DNA of 64,000 bases from Boudabousia liubingyangii. GTDB lineage: Bacteria; Actinomycetota; Actinomycetes; Actinomycetales; Actinomycetaceae. Below the pieces are notes generated by a model. That model saw nothing but the letters and a program-made list of their open reading frames with translations, searched no databases and had not been told where the DNA came from. The translations under genes were made by a program, and so were the position numbers. This document shows, in pieces, positions 17,818 to 26,619 of the stretch. The DNA lies in the NCBI RefSeq assembly GCF_001907245.1, contig NZ_MQSU01000003.1, positions 248,001-312,000 on the forward strand, in the 5' to 3' direction. Position 1 is the first letter of the stretch. Every line of letters begins with the position of its first letter.

Positions 17818-18465
17818 ATGAGCGACCAGAACCAAACCCCAGAGCCAAACCAAGAAAACGGTGACAACCTGGCAGAAGCAGCCCTAAACGAAGCTGAAGA
17901 AGCCCTCAAGGCCGCCGCCGAAGCCATCGAAAGCGAACGCGAAAACCTAGACGCGAACTCGGAAGAAAATGGCGCAGAAGCAGCCGACACGGAAGCGGAA
18001 ACCGAAGCTGACCCGCTAGCTCAGGCCCAGGCCCGCGTTAAGGAACTAGAAGAAGAACTAGCCCGCGCAAACGCCGAATACTACAACCTGAACCAGCAGT
18101 ACAACGGCTACGTCCGCCGCGCCAAGGCTGACATCCCGGGACACAAGGACGCCGGCCGCGCCGACATCCTCACCGCCCTGGTTCCCGTCTTCGATGACAT
18201 CTACGCCGCGCAAAACCATGAGGAACTAACCGGTCCCTTCGCGGCAATCGTAAAGAAACTAACCGACACCCTAGGGTCCGCCGCCCAGTTCACCATGTTC
18301 GGTGAAGCTGGCGAAGCCTTCGACCCGCAGGTACACGAGGCACTAATGGCCGAAGAAAAAGCCGAAGTGACCGAACCCGTCGTCGCCCAGGTCCTGCAGC
18401 CGGGCTTCAAGATGGGCGAAAAGGTCCTACGCCCGGCTCGCGTCATCGTGCACAACCCGGCCTAA
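17818..18465 (+). CDS. grpE: Nucleotide exchange factor GrpE
   Basis: 215 residues. An acidic, Ala/Glu-rich N-terminal coiled region (about 1-65) leads into the GrpE core: QARVKELEEELARANAEYYN, YNGYVRRAKAD, LVPVFDDIYAAQNH, and the C-terminal beta domain ending VLQPGFKMGEKVLRPARVIV. It exchanges nucleotide on DnaK. ATG with AAGGAG upstream. Second gene of the heat-shock operon. Confidence 0.96.
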   Translation: MSDQNQTPEPNQENGDNLAEAALNEAEEALKAAAEAIESERENLDANSEENGAEAADTEAETEADPLAQAQARVKELEEELARANAEYYNLNQQYNGYVRRAKADIPGHKDAGRADILTALVPVFDDIYAAQNHEELTGPFAAIVKKLTDTLGSAAQFTMFGEAGEAFDPQVHEALMAEEKAEVTEPVVAQVLQPGFKMGEKVLRPARVIVHNPA

Positions 18466-18472
18466 GGTTACC

Positions 18473-18561
18473 AACTGGCCCAGGGTGCTGAACCGGCCCA
18501 TAGTGCCAGCCCGACGCAGGGTGCGAAACCGGCCCAAGGTGTCAAAACCGGCCCAGGAGGA
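18473..18561 (+). repeat. Five imperfect 17-19-bp tandem repeats between grpE and dnaJ
   Basis: Units have the form AACCGGCCCAAGGTGTCAA; clear copies start near 18473, 18491, 18510, 18527 and 18546. They fill most of the 139-bp gap. No palindrome or gene is visible in them. Their role is unknown. Confidence 0.6.
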
Positions 18562-18604
18562 CGGACATTTACAAAAATTTTTACCGAAAGGGGGGAGTAG
18601 TTAA

Positions 18605-19684
18605 ATGAGCGAACAGGACTACTTCCAAAAAGACTTTTATAAGGTCCTCGGCGTCTCTAAAGACGCTGATGAGGCCGAAATTAAGAAGGCATACCGCAAA
18701 CTGGCTCGTAAGTATCACCCGGATAAAAACCCGGGCGATAAGCAGGCCGAAGAGAAGTTCAAGCAGGTAGGTGAAGCCTACGCGGTGCTTTCGGACCCAA
18801 AAGAGCGGCAGCGCTACGACGCGATCAGGCAGATGGCGTCGGGTGGAGCGAGGTTCGCTTCGGGTCCGGGGGGATCAGCAGACGCCTTCAGCAGCTTCTT
18901 CGGCGATCTGGGCGGAATGTTCGGCGGGGGCTCCGGCAGCCAACGCGTGCGCTTCGAAAGTGGCGGCGGCGCGGGCGCGGGAGGCTTTGAGGACATTCTC
19001 TCTGGCCTCTTCGGCGGCGGCCAAGCCGGCGGCTTCCAGGGTGGATTCCCCGGCGGCGGTCAGGCGGGCGGCTTCCCCGGTGGGGGACAAGCCGGTGGCA
19101 TGCCCTTCGGCTTTGGCGGTCCGCAGCCCCAAGCCGGTCGTAACCTGTCCGGCAAGGCCAAACTGAGCCTGAAGGATGCCGTCAACGGGGCGACCGTCAC
19201 CATCAACGCGGGCGGAAAGAACCACAAGGTTAAACTTCCCGCGGGTGTCACCAACGGGCAGAAGATCCGCCTCAAAGGCAAGGGCGAACCCGGCCACGAT
19301 GGGGGCCGCGCTGGTGACCTCATGATCGAGGTCAGCGTCGAATCCCACCCGGTCTACTACATCAGCGAAAAGGGTAGCCTAGTAGCAAAGGTACCCCTGC
19401 GTTTTGACGAGTTCGTCAACGGCACCGAGGTGAAGGTTCCCCTGCTGGACGGTAAGCATGTGACCCTGAAGGTCCCCGCTGGGGCCCAGGTGGGACAGCG
19501 GCTGCGAGTCCGCGGTAAGGGCATCAAGAAGGCTAATAAGCCCGCTGGTGACCTGCTGGTGGAACTGACCATGTCCGTCCCGAAGGAACTCACTGAGGAC
19601 CAGCAGGCCGCGGTCGAGCAGCTCGCGCAGGCTTTCGCCCAGGTGGATCCGCGCGCGGACCTAGACCAACTGGCTAAGGCATAG
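18605..19684 (+). CDS. dnaJ: DnaJ-family co-chaperone without zinc-finger domain
   Basis: 359 residues. The J domain (about 9-75) has the catalytic HPD in [18 protein letters not shown] long Gly/Phe-rich region follows (about 85-180, many [11 protein letters not shown] units), and then the two C-terminal substrate domains (GTDxTVxIN-like [48 protein letters not shown]). No CxxCxGxG zinc modules exist, so it is a type II (CbpA/DnaJ-B) protein even though it is in the operon position usual for DnaJ. It stimulates the DnaK ATPase. The next gene, hspR, follows closely. Confidence 0.93.
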   Translation: MSEQDYFQKDFYKVLGVSKDADEAEIKKAYRKLARKYHPDKNPGDKQAEEKFKQVGEAYAVLSDPKERQRYDAIRQMASGGARFASGPGGSADAFSSFFGDLGGMFGGGSGSQRVRFESGGGAGAGGFEDILSGLFGGGQAGGFQGGFPGGGQAGGFPGGGQAGGMPFGFGGPQPQAGRNLSGKAKLSLKDAVNGATVTINAGGKNHKVKLPAGVTNGQKIRLKGKGEPGHDGGRAGDLMIEVSVESHPVYYISEKGSLVAKVPLRFDEFVNGTEVKVPLLDGKHVTLKVPAGAQVGQRLRVRGKGIKKANKPAGDLLVELTMSVPKELTEDQQAAVEQLAQAFAQVDPRADLDQLAKA

Positions 19685-19701
19685 GCCGGAAAGGATTGAC
19701 A

Positions 19702-20100
19702 ATGGCAGAGCGACTCTTCGTGATTTCCGTGGCCGCTAAACTGGCTGGGATGCACCCGCAGACCTTGCGTCAGTACGACCGCTTGGGCCTAGTCACTCCG
19801 ATCCGCACTTCAGGCCGAGGACGCCGCTACACTGAACGCGACGTCCGCACCTTACAGCGGGTACAGCAACTTAGCCAAGAAGAGGGCATTAACCTGGCGG
19901 GGATCCGACGGATCCTAGCTTTGGAAGCCCAACTGGAGGCCACTCAGGCGCAGGTGCGTCGGCTAGCGGAAGCCCAGGCGGACCAGGCACGTTCGGCCCA
20001 CCGCGTGTTTATGGCGGACTCCAGCGGCCAAGTGTATGCCTCCCCGAACACTCGGGTGCGGGTACGCCGCATCGCTGGCCTGTTACCGCCGGCGCGATAA
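19702..20100 (+). CDS. hspR: Heat-shock repressor HspR (MerR family)
   Basis: 132 residues. A MerR-type winged helix at the N-terminus (FVISVAAKLAGMHPQTLRQYDRLGLVTPIRTSGRGRRYTERDV) is diagnostic of HspR. QEEGINLAGIRRIL and a short coiled coil follow. It binds HAIR inverted repeats, usually with DnaK as co-repressor, and closes the feedback loop on the operon it ends. ATG 19702 has AAGGA upstream. A basic C-terminal tail (RVRVRRIAGLLPPAR) is present. Confidence 0.96.
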   Translation: MAERLFVISVAAKLAGMHPQTLRQYDRLGLVTPIRTSGRGRRYTERDVRTLQRVQQLSQEEGINLAGIRRILALEAQLEATQAQVRRLAEAQADQARSAHRVFMADSSGQVYASPNTRVRVRRIAGLLPPAR

Positions 20101-20119
20101 CCAAAAATTGCAAAGAAAT

Positions 20120-20150
20120 ACTCCCCCAACCGGAAGCCCGGTGGGGGAGT
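20120..20150. terminator. Terminator between hspR and a converging small gene
   Basis: ACTCCCCC-AA-CCGG pairs with CCGG-T-GGGGGAGT around a short loop. It ends the heat-shock operon and probably also the minus-strand gene. Confidence 0.75.
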
Positions 20151-20185
20151 ATCGCTTTAGTTTAAGTTAATGCTTGACGTCTGAA

Positions 20186-20464
20186 TCAGAAGCCTAGCTT
20201 GCCCTTTAGTTCGCTAACCTTTTCAGTAGCGGCGTCCTTTAGGTCTTCAGCCTTTTCTAGAGCGGCGTCCTTTAGGTCGTTAGCCTTGTCCATTAGGCTT
20301 TCGCCTTCTTCCTTAGCGTCGACACCGGCTTCTTCAGCGCGGTTTTCAGCCTTCTGGGCACCTTCTTCTAGGGTGTTGCCGACCTTCTGGAGGCCTTCTT
20401 CAACAGCGTGCTTGGCTTCGGTGGCCTTTTCTTCGGCCTTGTTCTTCAGTTCGTCGAAGTTCAT
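20186..20464 (-). CDS. Small LEA-like amphipathic helical protein
   Basis: 92 residues, nearly all charged residues and alanine, with an 11- to 14-residue rhythm such as AEEKATEAKHAVEEG and DLKDAALEKAEDLKDAA. It looks like stress-related LEA/CsbD-like proteins, but no specific family is certain. ATG 20464 with AAAGGAG upstream is a strong start. It is probably cytoplasmic. The position directly after the heat-shock operon may or may not be meaningful. Confidence 0.75.
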   Translation of the reverse strand: MNFDELKNKAEEKATEAKHAVEEGLQKVGNTLEEGAQKAENRAEEAGVDAKEEGESLMDKANDLKDAALEKAEDLKDAATEKVSELKGKLGF

Positions 20465-20647
20465 ATTCGACTCCTTTCTTTTAAGAAACGTTGACACTGC
20501 CAATCATTACATGACAAAAGACCCAAATCCACCGTCGGGTAAAAAGTTCGCTTAAAGCACGAGACGCGCAACATACTTTTTCGCAATCCTTTGCGTTACT
20601 GATTACTTTAGCTAGCTTTTCTGGCCACCCTTTGTACAATCGAAGGC

Positions 20648-22057
20648 GTGAAAAAACACTTAAACCACCTGCACAGCATGTTCACGTCCAAGCTCTGGCC
20701 CCTACCCCTAGCGGGCGCCTTGGTGAGCGCGATCGTCGCCTTCGTAGTGGCCGATATTCGCGTCCCTGCCGAAGCCACCTTCGCCACCTACCTGTGGCCC
20801 GGTGACGCCAAAGCAGCCTCGGACATGCTGTCCTTCATTGCCGGCACGTCCATGACGGTACTAACCACCACGATCTCCATGACCCTGATCGTGCTGCAGG
20901 TGGCCAGTGGTAACTTCTCCCACCAGCTACTGCGCGACTACATTCAATCCCCGGCGGTCCGCGGCATTGTGACCGTCTACGTTTCGGTCTTCACCTACGC
21001 GGTACTAGTCCTACGTTCCCTAGATTCGGACCAGAAGACCCCACCGCAGCTGGCGGTCACCATCTCCGTGATCCTAGTCTTCCTAGCCCTAGGAACCTTC
21101 ATCTGGTACGTCTCCCGCGTGGTCGACATGGTCCGCGTGGACACCATCATTAACGCTTCCGTGAAGCGCACTTTGGAATACTCTGACGACGTGGCCGAGG
21201 CCGATAACCGTCAAGCCTACCCGCGTCCCCAGGTCCCTGATCACGCCCGCCGCATTACCGCCGACAAGTTCGGCTATATCCAAAAGATCGACCTCAAGCC
21301 CCTCACCAAGTGGGCAGAAGAATACGGCGCTACCGTGGTGGTCGACGTCCGCCCCGGTGACCGCGTAATCTCTGGTCAGACCGTGGCCCGCTACTGGTTC
21401 GACCCAGAAACCGCGAAACTCAACGACGTCGATGAGGACCTAGACACTGAGGAATACCGCGAACAGTCCGCCGAGGACGTCGAGCAGACCCCGCCCAGCT
21501 TCCTCTACTTGGACCTAGAGCGCGTTTCCGGTGAGGACTTCTCACTGGGCCTGCGCCAGCTGCTTGATATTGGCGTGCGGGCCCTATCCCCGGGCACCAA
21601 CGACCCCACGACCGCCCGTCACGTAATCGGGCAGTCTGCCTCAGCCCTACGGGAGCTAGTACTAGACGCACCGCAACCCACCGCCTGCTTCGAAGAGGTA
21701 GAAGACCAGAAAGAAGAAAAGGAAGATCAAGAAGACAAGGCGCCTAAGGAACCCGGTCGCCTAGTCCTCTGGGCCGCCGTACGGACCCCCGCCGAAATGA
21801 TCAACGCCTTCTCTTCCCAGTTCCGTCGTTACGGTTCAAAGGAACCCGGCGTCCTCATCGACCTACTACAAACCCTAGAACTACTAGAGGACTCCACTAA
21901 GGACCCCGAGCTACTAAACGTAATCGCCGACCAACGTAAGAGTATCGTGGCAGCCGCCAAACGCGACCTGGCCGACGAACTGGACCTGCAGTCGGTACTG
22001 CACGCGGTCCGGGCGGACTCGTCCCTACACGAACCCCCGCCGGACGAGGGCGTCTAA
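20648..22057 (+). CDS. DUF2254 family membrane protein
   Basis: 469 residues. The N-terminal 170 residues hold four membrane helices with the DUF2254 signature DMLSFIAGTSMTVLTTTISMTLIVLQVASGNFSHQLLRDY. The soluble part contains FGYIQKIDLKPLTKWAEEYGATVVVDVRPGDRV and the conserved DFSLGLRQLLDIGVRALSPGTNDPTTA. The role of the family is unknown. GTG 20648 follows TACAAT by 7 bases, so the message could be leaderless, though GAAGG is also present. An acidic insert (about residues 355-375) is variable in the family. Confidence 0.85.
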   Translation: MKKHLNHLHSMFTSKLWPLPLAGALVSAIVAFVVADIRVPAEATFATYLWPGDAKAASDMLSFIAGTSMTVLTTTISMTLIVLQVASGNFSHQLLRDYIQSPAVRGIVTVYVSVFTYAVLVLRSLDSDQKTPPQLAVTISVILVFLALGTFIWYVSRVVDMVRVDTIINASVKRTLEYSDDVAEADNRQAYPRPQVPDHARRITADKFGYIQKIDLKPLTKWAEEYGATVVVDVRPGDRVISGQTVARYWFDPETAKLNDVDEDLDTEEYREQSAEDVEQTPPSFLYLDLERVSGEDFSLGLRQLLDIGVRALSPGTNDPTTARHVIGQSASALRELVLDAPQPTACFEEVEDQKEEKEDQEDKAPKEPGRLVLWAAVRTPAEMINAFSSQFRRYGSKEPGVLIDLLQTLELLEDSTKDPELLNVIADQRKSIVAAAKRDLADELDLQSVLHAVRADSSLHEPPPDEGV

Positions 22058-22086
22058 ACCGGAAAACTTGACGGGTGCGGTTGTTC

Positions 22087-22818
22087 CTAAAGGCCCATTT
22101 CCTCGATCACCGCACCTAGGGTCTCACCTAGGCGGCCATGAATCACCAGGTTCGCTGCCTGATCCCAACCGGTCGGTTCGGCATTAATCAGCACCAGACG
22201 ATCCCCCGAATAGTACTGCAGTAGTCCCGCGGCCGGGTACACGTTCAGGGAAGTCCCGCCGACGATCACTAGGTCAGCGTTCGCAAGGGCGTTAACCGCG
22301 CCGTTGAGGACATCCATATCTAGGCCTTCGCCGTAGAGCACCACGTCCGGGCGGACCATCGCACCGCACTGCGGGCAGTGGGGGACACCGGGCTGCGCCA
22401 TTACCTGCTCTAGCGTGGCCGGGTGGTGTTCTGAACCAACACAGTGATTCCGCCAGGCCGAACCATGCAGTTCAAAGACCTGCTGCGTACCCGCCGCCTG
22501 GTGCAGACCATCAATATTCTGGGTGACCACACTAGTTAGGTGCCCCGCTTCAATTAGCGTATTGATATGGTGATGGGCCGCGTTCGGCTGCGCCTGCGGG
22601 TGGACCAGTTCGGTCTTGTATAACTGGTAGAACTTTTCTGGTTCTTCGTGCAGGCATTCCGTGCTCAGAAGATATTCGGGGCTGTCGCCGCCATTTTTTG
22701 TGTAGAGTCCAGCGGCTGAACGAAAGTCGGGGATCCCAGAGTCGGTGGAGACCCCAGCTCCGCCAAAAAATACGCCGTTACGGGATTCGGCCAGCCACTC
22801 ACCTAGGCGTGTAATCAT
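22087..22818 (-). CDS. Sirtuin, NAD-dependent protein deacylase
   Basis: 243 residues of the Sir2 family. NAD-binding motifs are [20 protein letters not shown] and TQNIDGLHQ, with the catalytic His in ELHGS, and later [15 protein letters not shown]. The zinc module is unusual: the first pair is a single Cys in NHCVGSEHH, where a CxxC is usual, while the second pair CPQC is intact; a His may replace the missing Cys. It probably removes acyl groups from lysines. ATG with AGGA upstream. Its 5' end overlaps the 3' end of the next upstream minus-strand gene by 20 bp. Confidence 0.93.
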   Translation of the reverse strand: MITRLGEWLAESRNGVFFGGAGVSTDSGIPDFRSAAGLYTKNGGDSPEYLLSTECLHEEPEKFYQLYKTELVHPQAQPNAAHHHINTLIEAGHLTSVVTQNIDGLHQAAGTQQVFELHGSAWRNHCVGSEHHPATLEQVMAQPGVPHCPQCGAMVRPDVVLYGEGLDMDVLNGAVNALANADLVIVGGTSLNVYPAAGLLQYYSGDRLVLINAEPTGWDQAANLVIHGRLGETLGAVIEEMGL

Positions 22819-23593
22819 TGTTTCCTGCTTTTTCTTGTGCCAACTGATCTAGAATCTGGCGCCATGAAAGTGGCTTAACACCATGGCGGGCCTCAAACTT
22901 TTTCACTAGTTTTGACTGACTACTTGCCTGTACTTGCAGCATCAGTTTTGTGAGGGCTTCTGGATCCCAGCCAGGCAGGTATTCCAAGGGGATATCGCAC
23001 TGTTGGGGCTGATCGTCTCCACCCCTGGCATACAGGGGATTACGTTCGATCCGAATCCTGGGGGTGGGGGTAGGCTGGACTCGGATTACCGAGATCGATT
23101 TCCACGAATCTCTAAAACTGTCATAAGTAGTTGAAAAACCTGAAATTCCGGGCTTGTCCGCCCAGGCCACGCTAAGGTACCGGGGGCTAAGCTCAATGCT
23201 CATCTTGGGTTTGCTCATTAGAGCCTGAGTAACAAAAAGTACTAGGAAAATAAAGTCGAGAACTCCAAGCGCGATGCCCCCGAAGGCGATATCGCCACGT
23301 TCTACAGAAAGCCCAATGAAGAATAGGGCCAAGGCGCTGATGGCAATTACCCCCAGGATGGTCCCCCAGATCCAGTGGGGTAGCAGGCTGCGGTAACTAA
23401 ACTCTAGGTACTGTTTTTGACAGATGCAGGACTCTGAGTTTTCTTCTGGTTCGTAATAGTCTGACTCGCGGGAGAAAGTTGCCTTTTGTCGTCGTAGACA
23501 AACTTTAAAACGGTACTTGAAGGTAGTCTCTTGGTAGAACTTAATGGTTCGTAACTGGTGCGGGTAGTGTACCCGACAGTAGTGCTCAAACAT
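22799..23593 (-). CDS. Two-helix membrane protein, paralogue 1 of 3
   Basis: 264 residues, family not recognised. It shares a plan with the next two upstream genes: an N-terminal C-x-[IV]-H-[YF]-P motif (Cys6, His9), a C-x-C pair near residue 57 (SCICQ), two membrane helices at about 73-125, and a soluble C-terminal domain ending in PLSWRQIL. Cys and His spacing suggest a metal site in the cytoplasmic N-terminal part. No enzyme motif is seen. It overlaps the sirtuin start, so they may be co-transcribed. Confidence 0.75.
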   Translation of the reverse strand: MFEHYCRVHYPHQLRTIKFYQETTFKYRFKVCLRRQKATFSRESDYYEPEENSESCICQKQYLEFSYRSLLPHWIWGTILGVIAISALALFFIGLSVERGDIAFGGIALGVLDFIFLVLFVTQALMSKPKMSIELSPRYLSVAWADKPGISGFSTTYDSFRDSWKSISVIRVQPTPTPRIRIERNPLYARGGDDQPQQCDIPLEYLPGWDPEALTKLMLQVQASSQSKLVKKFEARHGVKPLSWRQILDQLAQEKAGNNDYTPR

Positions 23594-23707
23594 GGCCTGC
23601 TCTTTCGAATCATTGGGGATAACAGTCAGGGAAAACTGGCTGTTAAAGCAATACTACTTCAAAGGAACTGGAAAAATTACTTTCCGGGGATGGATCTTTT
23701 AGCGCGT

Positions 23708-24499
23708 TTATCGCGGTAGGAAAGCTACTCCCGGGTCAGTTTCCTCGGCTAGATTCTTGAGGATTTTTTGCCACGACAGTGGTTTTTCGCCATGTTGTTC
23801 TTGGTAGGCCTGGTTAAGGCTGGATGAGCCGGTAGTGTGTACCGCCAGCAAAAGTCGGTGCAGTGTTTCTATGCCGATAGCCGTGACTTGGCGTTCAGGA
23901 ATCTGGATTGATTCCCTTGAGACCTTAAATCCGTGATCTCTTCCGCTAGTGCTAACCAGAATATGGGGCTTTGGTTTGGTTTCAATCAGGATCCGTTTGA
24001 CCTCATCCCATGGGGCACACAAGGTGGTATCTATTGCTGGATACCCAAAGAGTGTCTTGTCAATAGAAGCTTCGATTTTTAGCTTGTCAGAGTGCAGTTC
24101 AATCTGAAGGTTCGGGTCGCTTTTAAACCAGTGTACGAAGTTTAAAGGAATCAGAAAGAGCATTAGAAGAAGGATTATAAAACCCACATTCTCCTGGGTA
24201 CTTTCCCAGCGTCTGGGGCTAAAATAAAACAATCCAATCCCTAATGCAATCAGGGAGAGGATGACAATGAGCCAAAAATAAAAGGCGGCTAGGGAATAAT
24301 ATTGGATTTCCAAATAGTGCTGGTAACAAAGGCAGTTATTCGGGGCTTCTTCACCCTCTTTGGGGATTGACTGATCGTAACGGTATTTTTCGAATGGGCG
24401 TAAACGCATCCGAAACTGATATCTAAGAGTGTTGTGGATACGGTAGTTAATAATGCCCCCACTGTCTGGGTAGTGAATTGGGCAGTATCTTACGCTCAT
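23708..24499 (-). CDS. Two-helix membrane protein, paralogue 2 of 3
   Basis: 263 residues. The same plan as its neighbours: YCPIHYP at the start, NCLCYQHYLEIQY near residue 55, two membrane helices (about 72-125), and a C-terminal domain with LHRLLLAVH and PLSWQKILKNLAEE. It is closest to paralogue 1 (the C-terminal H-G-x-K-P-L-S-W is shared). Function unknown. The gap of 114 bp to the next gene downstream holds no gene. Confidence 0.75.
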   Translation of the reverse strand: MSVRYCPIHYPDSGGIINYRIHNTLRYQFRMRLRPFEKYRYDQSIPKEGEEAPNNCLCYQHYLEIQYYSLAAFYFWLIVILSLIALGIGLFYFSPRRWESTQENVGFIILLLMLFLIPLNFVHWFKSDPNLQIELHSDKLKIEASIDKTLFGYPAIDTTLCAPWDEVKRILIETKPKPHILVSTSGRDHGFKVSRESIQIPERQVTAIGIETLHRLLLAVHTTGSSSLNQAYQEQHGEKPLSWQKILKNLAEETDPGVAFLPR

Positions 24500-24536
24500 G
24501 CTGATGTCCTTCTATCTTTTCCCAACTACGTAAATC

Positions 24537-25319
24537 CTAGTTGATGACGGCGTTGGTAAAGAAATGCTCAGAGTCCTGCAGAATTTCAGTCCATTCCCTA
24601 GGTGGCTCTTTAAAACTCGCCTCATAGGCGGCCGCTTTTTGGGGGACTGCAGCCGCTTGCATTTCAAGGATCAGCTGATGGAACTGGTTGGGGTCAAGAT
24701 CGATGAGCTGCTTAGTCGGGATGATGCTCTGCTCGTGATCGGCGTTCTCATTAGCTTCGAAAAATACGGATTGAAGCACTAGTTGCGGTTCTGGGGAAGT
24801 GCGAAAATCGATGATTCCAACATCCTCCCAAAGGTTAAAGAACCATCGATCAGTGTCGGGGAACCCCAAGGAAAATGATTCCACAGATTGAATTACGGAA
24901 ATTCCTTTTTTATCTAGTGCCATCACTAGCTTGTGGGCGGACATCAAGTTTCCAACGACCATGAACACTAGGGCAAAGAAGGTTGTAATGGCTGTAAAGA
25001 AGCCAAAAATCGCCAGTGGGGGATTTTCTAGGTAAGCACCTAGGGCGAGTATCAGAATACTAATGATAACCAGTGCAACAATAGCCTTTAACCAAGCAAT
25101 CCAAGCGGAATAGCTGGTATTTATCAGTTCTATAAACTGATAGTCACACGTGCAGGTTTTCGCCCGAGTCTCCTTACTGATTGCCGGGTACGCCTCTTGG
25201 AAAGCCCCCCGATTAAACTGAAGACGAGCCACGAGTTTTGAGCGACCAGAGGCGCGCTTAAAAAGCTTAGTCTTCGGGGCTACCTCGGGAAAGTGTATTT
25301 GACAGAGTTTTTCTGACAT
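24537..25319 (-). CDS. Two-helix membrane protein, paralogue 3 of 3
   Basis: 260 residues and the most divergent copy: LCQIHFPE at the start, TCTCDYQFIEL near residue 56, two membrane helices at about 75-128, then a soluble part ending near REWTEIL. The order of blocks is the same as in the other two, which shows common descent. It may be the first of this set to be transcribed after the lipoprotein gene. Function unknown. Confidence 0.75.
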   Translation of the reverse strand: MSEKLCQIHFPEVAPKTKLFKRASGRSKLVARLQFNRGAFQEAYPAISKETRAKTCTCDYQFIELINTSYSAWIAWLKAIVALVIISILILALGAYLENPPLAIFGFFTAITTFFALVFMVVGNLMSAHKLVMALDKKGISVIQSVESFSLGFPDTDRWFFNLWEDVGIIDFRTSPEPQLVLQSVFFEANENADHEQSIIPTKQLIDLDPNQFHQLILEMQAAAVPQKAAAYEASFKEPPREWTEILQDSEHFFTNAVIN

Positions 25320-25382
25320 TCTCTAGCCTATCTGCTGGTCTATTTAACTCGGTTATCGGGTCAGCTAAAAGCCGTAAAAATA

Positions 25383-26570
25383 CTAGTTCCAGACCACATT
25401 AGCATCTAGGTGGTCATCGACTAGGCGCGCATTTTTGATGGTGAAAGACACGGAGGAAGTGTTGAACTGATCAGCGACTCTGATCCTTCCGTAAATATCT
25501 CCCGCCAGCCGCTGTGGTGGGCTGGATAGGGTGATTGAATCAAAGTCGGGTTCAAACTTCTCTGAATCACGGTTTCGTTCCCACAGTTTGTAGTGGCAGG
25601 TGCGTGGCGTCTTTGGTGCCTGAAGGCAGTAGTTGATGCTCTCTGCAAGCAGCTTTTTAACTTCTTCCCTAAAAGCTTCCTTGGGTTCGAACGCTAGGTC
25701 TGGACTCCAATCAGGCTGACTCTTAGTGGTAACGTCTATCTCTTTCTGGTCTGTCAACGTAACTAGTTTTGAATCTAGCGACAGGTCTAAATGGTAAGTT
25801 CCCGGCAGAATAAAGAACGCATTCCCCAGCCTTCTACTACCCGTCAGGTACAGGCTGGGAACGGGCGCGAAACTGAATTTGGTTGAACCACTGGCTACAT
25901 TGAGGACGGTGTTCTTTGGGGTAGTGTAGGGCAGGTAGAACTTAAAGGTTCCAACACTGAAAATGTTAGAGACTTTCCAATCCTGGCCATCATGCACGAT
26001 TTCTAGCGCAAAATCGCTACTTTCCTGGCCCGGACGCGCTAGTTTGCAGTTGTAGAAGTAGAAGTCTATCCCGCTGGATCCATTAGGCGGATCTTCAGGG
26101 CCAGATTTATACGGCGCCGGTAGTTTGTCTTGTTCAACTAGGGATTCGCAGGTGGCATCCTTGAAGTATTCTTTGGCGCGCGGGTCATGCTTGATAAGTT
26201 CAGCTGCTTCTGGGTTTGCCAAGTAGTTTTTCTGCAGGTTCTCCCAGTCGCCTTTAAGGATTAAAGAGACTGCCTCTTTGGTGACCCGATTATAGTTGTC
26301 GAGGTCGCTTTGCGGGTTATTTTTGCTCCCTTCAGGGGTAGCTTCCTGGCTGGCAGTTTGGTCTTCGGGGCTACCCTGAGCGGGGGTAGTCGAAGACGAG
26401 TCCGGGGTACTGGATTCTGCGGTTGGGCTTACCTGCTGGCTGGGGGCAGTGGGGTCAGAACTTGAGATTTCAGGGTAGTCACTAGCGGACGTGCAGGCCC
26501 CTAGGGTGGAGGCCAAGATTAGGATACTGGCTATCCGCCTGGGCACTTGTGTTCGTTTTTGGAAGCTCAT
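25383..26570 (-). CDS. Lipoprotein with a putative NTF2-like/TcaA-like domain
   Basis: 395 residues. The lipobox STLGAC follows a short basic and hydrophobic segment, so it is a secreted lipoprotein. A Ser/Thr/Pro-rich linker leads to YNRVTKEAVSLILKGDWENL, which looks like an NTF2-like fold, and then to a beta-rich part with FFILPGTYHLDLS. This resembles TcaA-type envelope proteins, but the similarity is weak. I chose ATG 26570 with AAGGA upstream; a longer in-frame reading runs into the preceding gene and is not real. It is 49 bp downstream of a DUF2207 gene. Confidence 0.75.
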   Translation of the reverse strand: MSFQKRTQVPRRIASILILASTLGACTSASDYPEISSSDPTAPSQQVSPTAESSTPDSSSTTPAQGSPEDQTASQEATPEGSKNNPQSDLDNYNRVTKEAVSLILKGDWENLQKNYLANPEAAELIKHDPRAKEYFKDATCESLVEQDKLPAPYKSGPEDPPNGSSGIDFYFYNCKLARPGQESSDFALEIVHDGQDWKVSNIFSVGTFKFYLPYTTPKNTVLNVASGSTKFSFAPVPSLYLTGSRRLGNAFFILPGTYHLDLSLDSKLVTLTDQKEIDVTTKSQPDWSPDLAFEPKEAFREEVKKLLAESINYCLQAPKTPRTCHYKLWERNRDSEKFEPDFDSITLSSPPQRLAGDIYGRIRVADQFNTSSVSFTIKNARLVDDHLDANVVWN

Positions 26571-26619
26571 TGGTACTTGTTCCTTAGTTTGAGTAAAAAG
26601 TCTGTCTGGGTGACTCTGC

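Noticed and set aside
22087-22818. Sir2-type defence protein (for example a Thoeris or DSR partner)
   Set aside because: It has the complete stand-alone deacylase core and no TIR, SLOG, helicase or Argonaute partner nearby.
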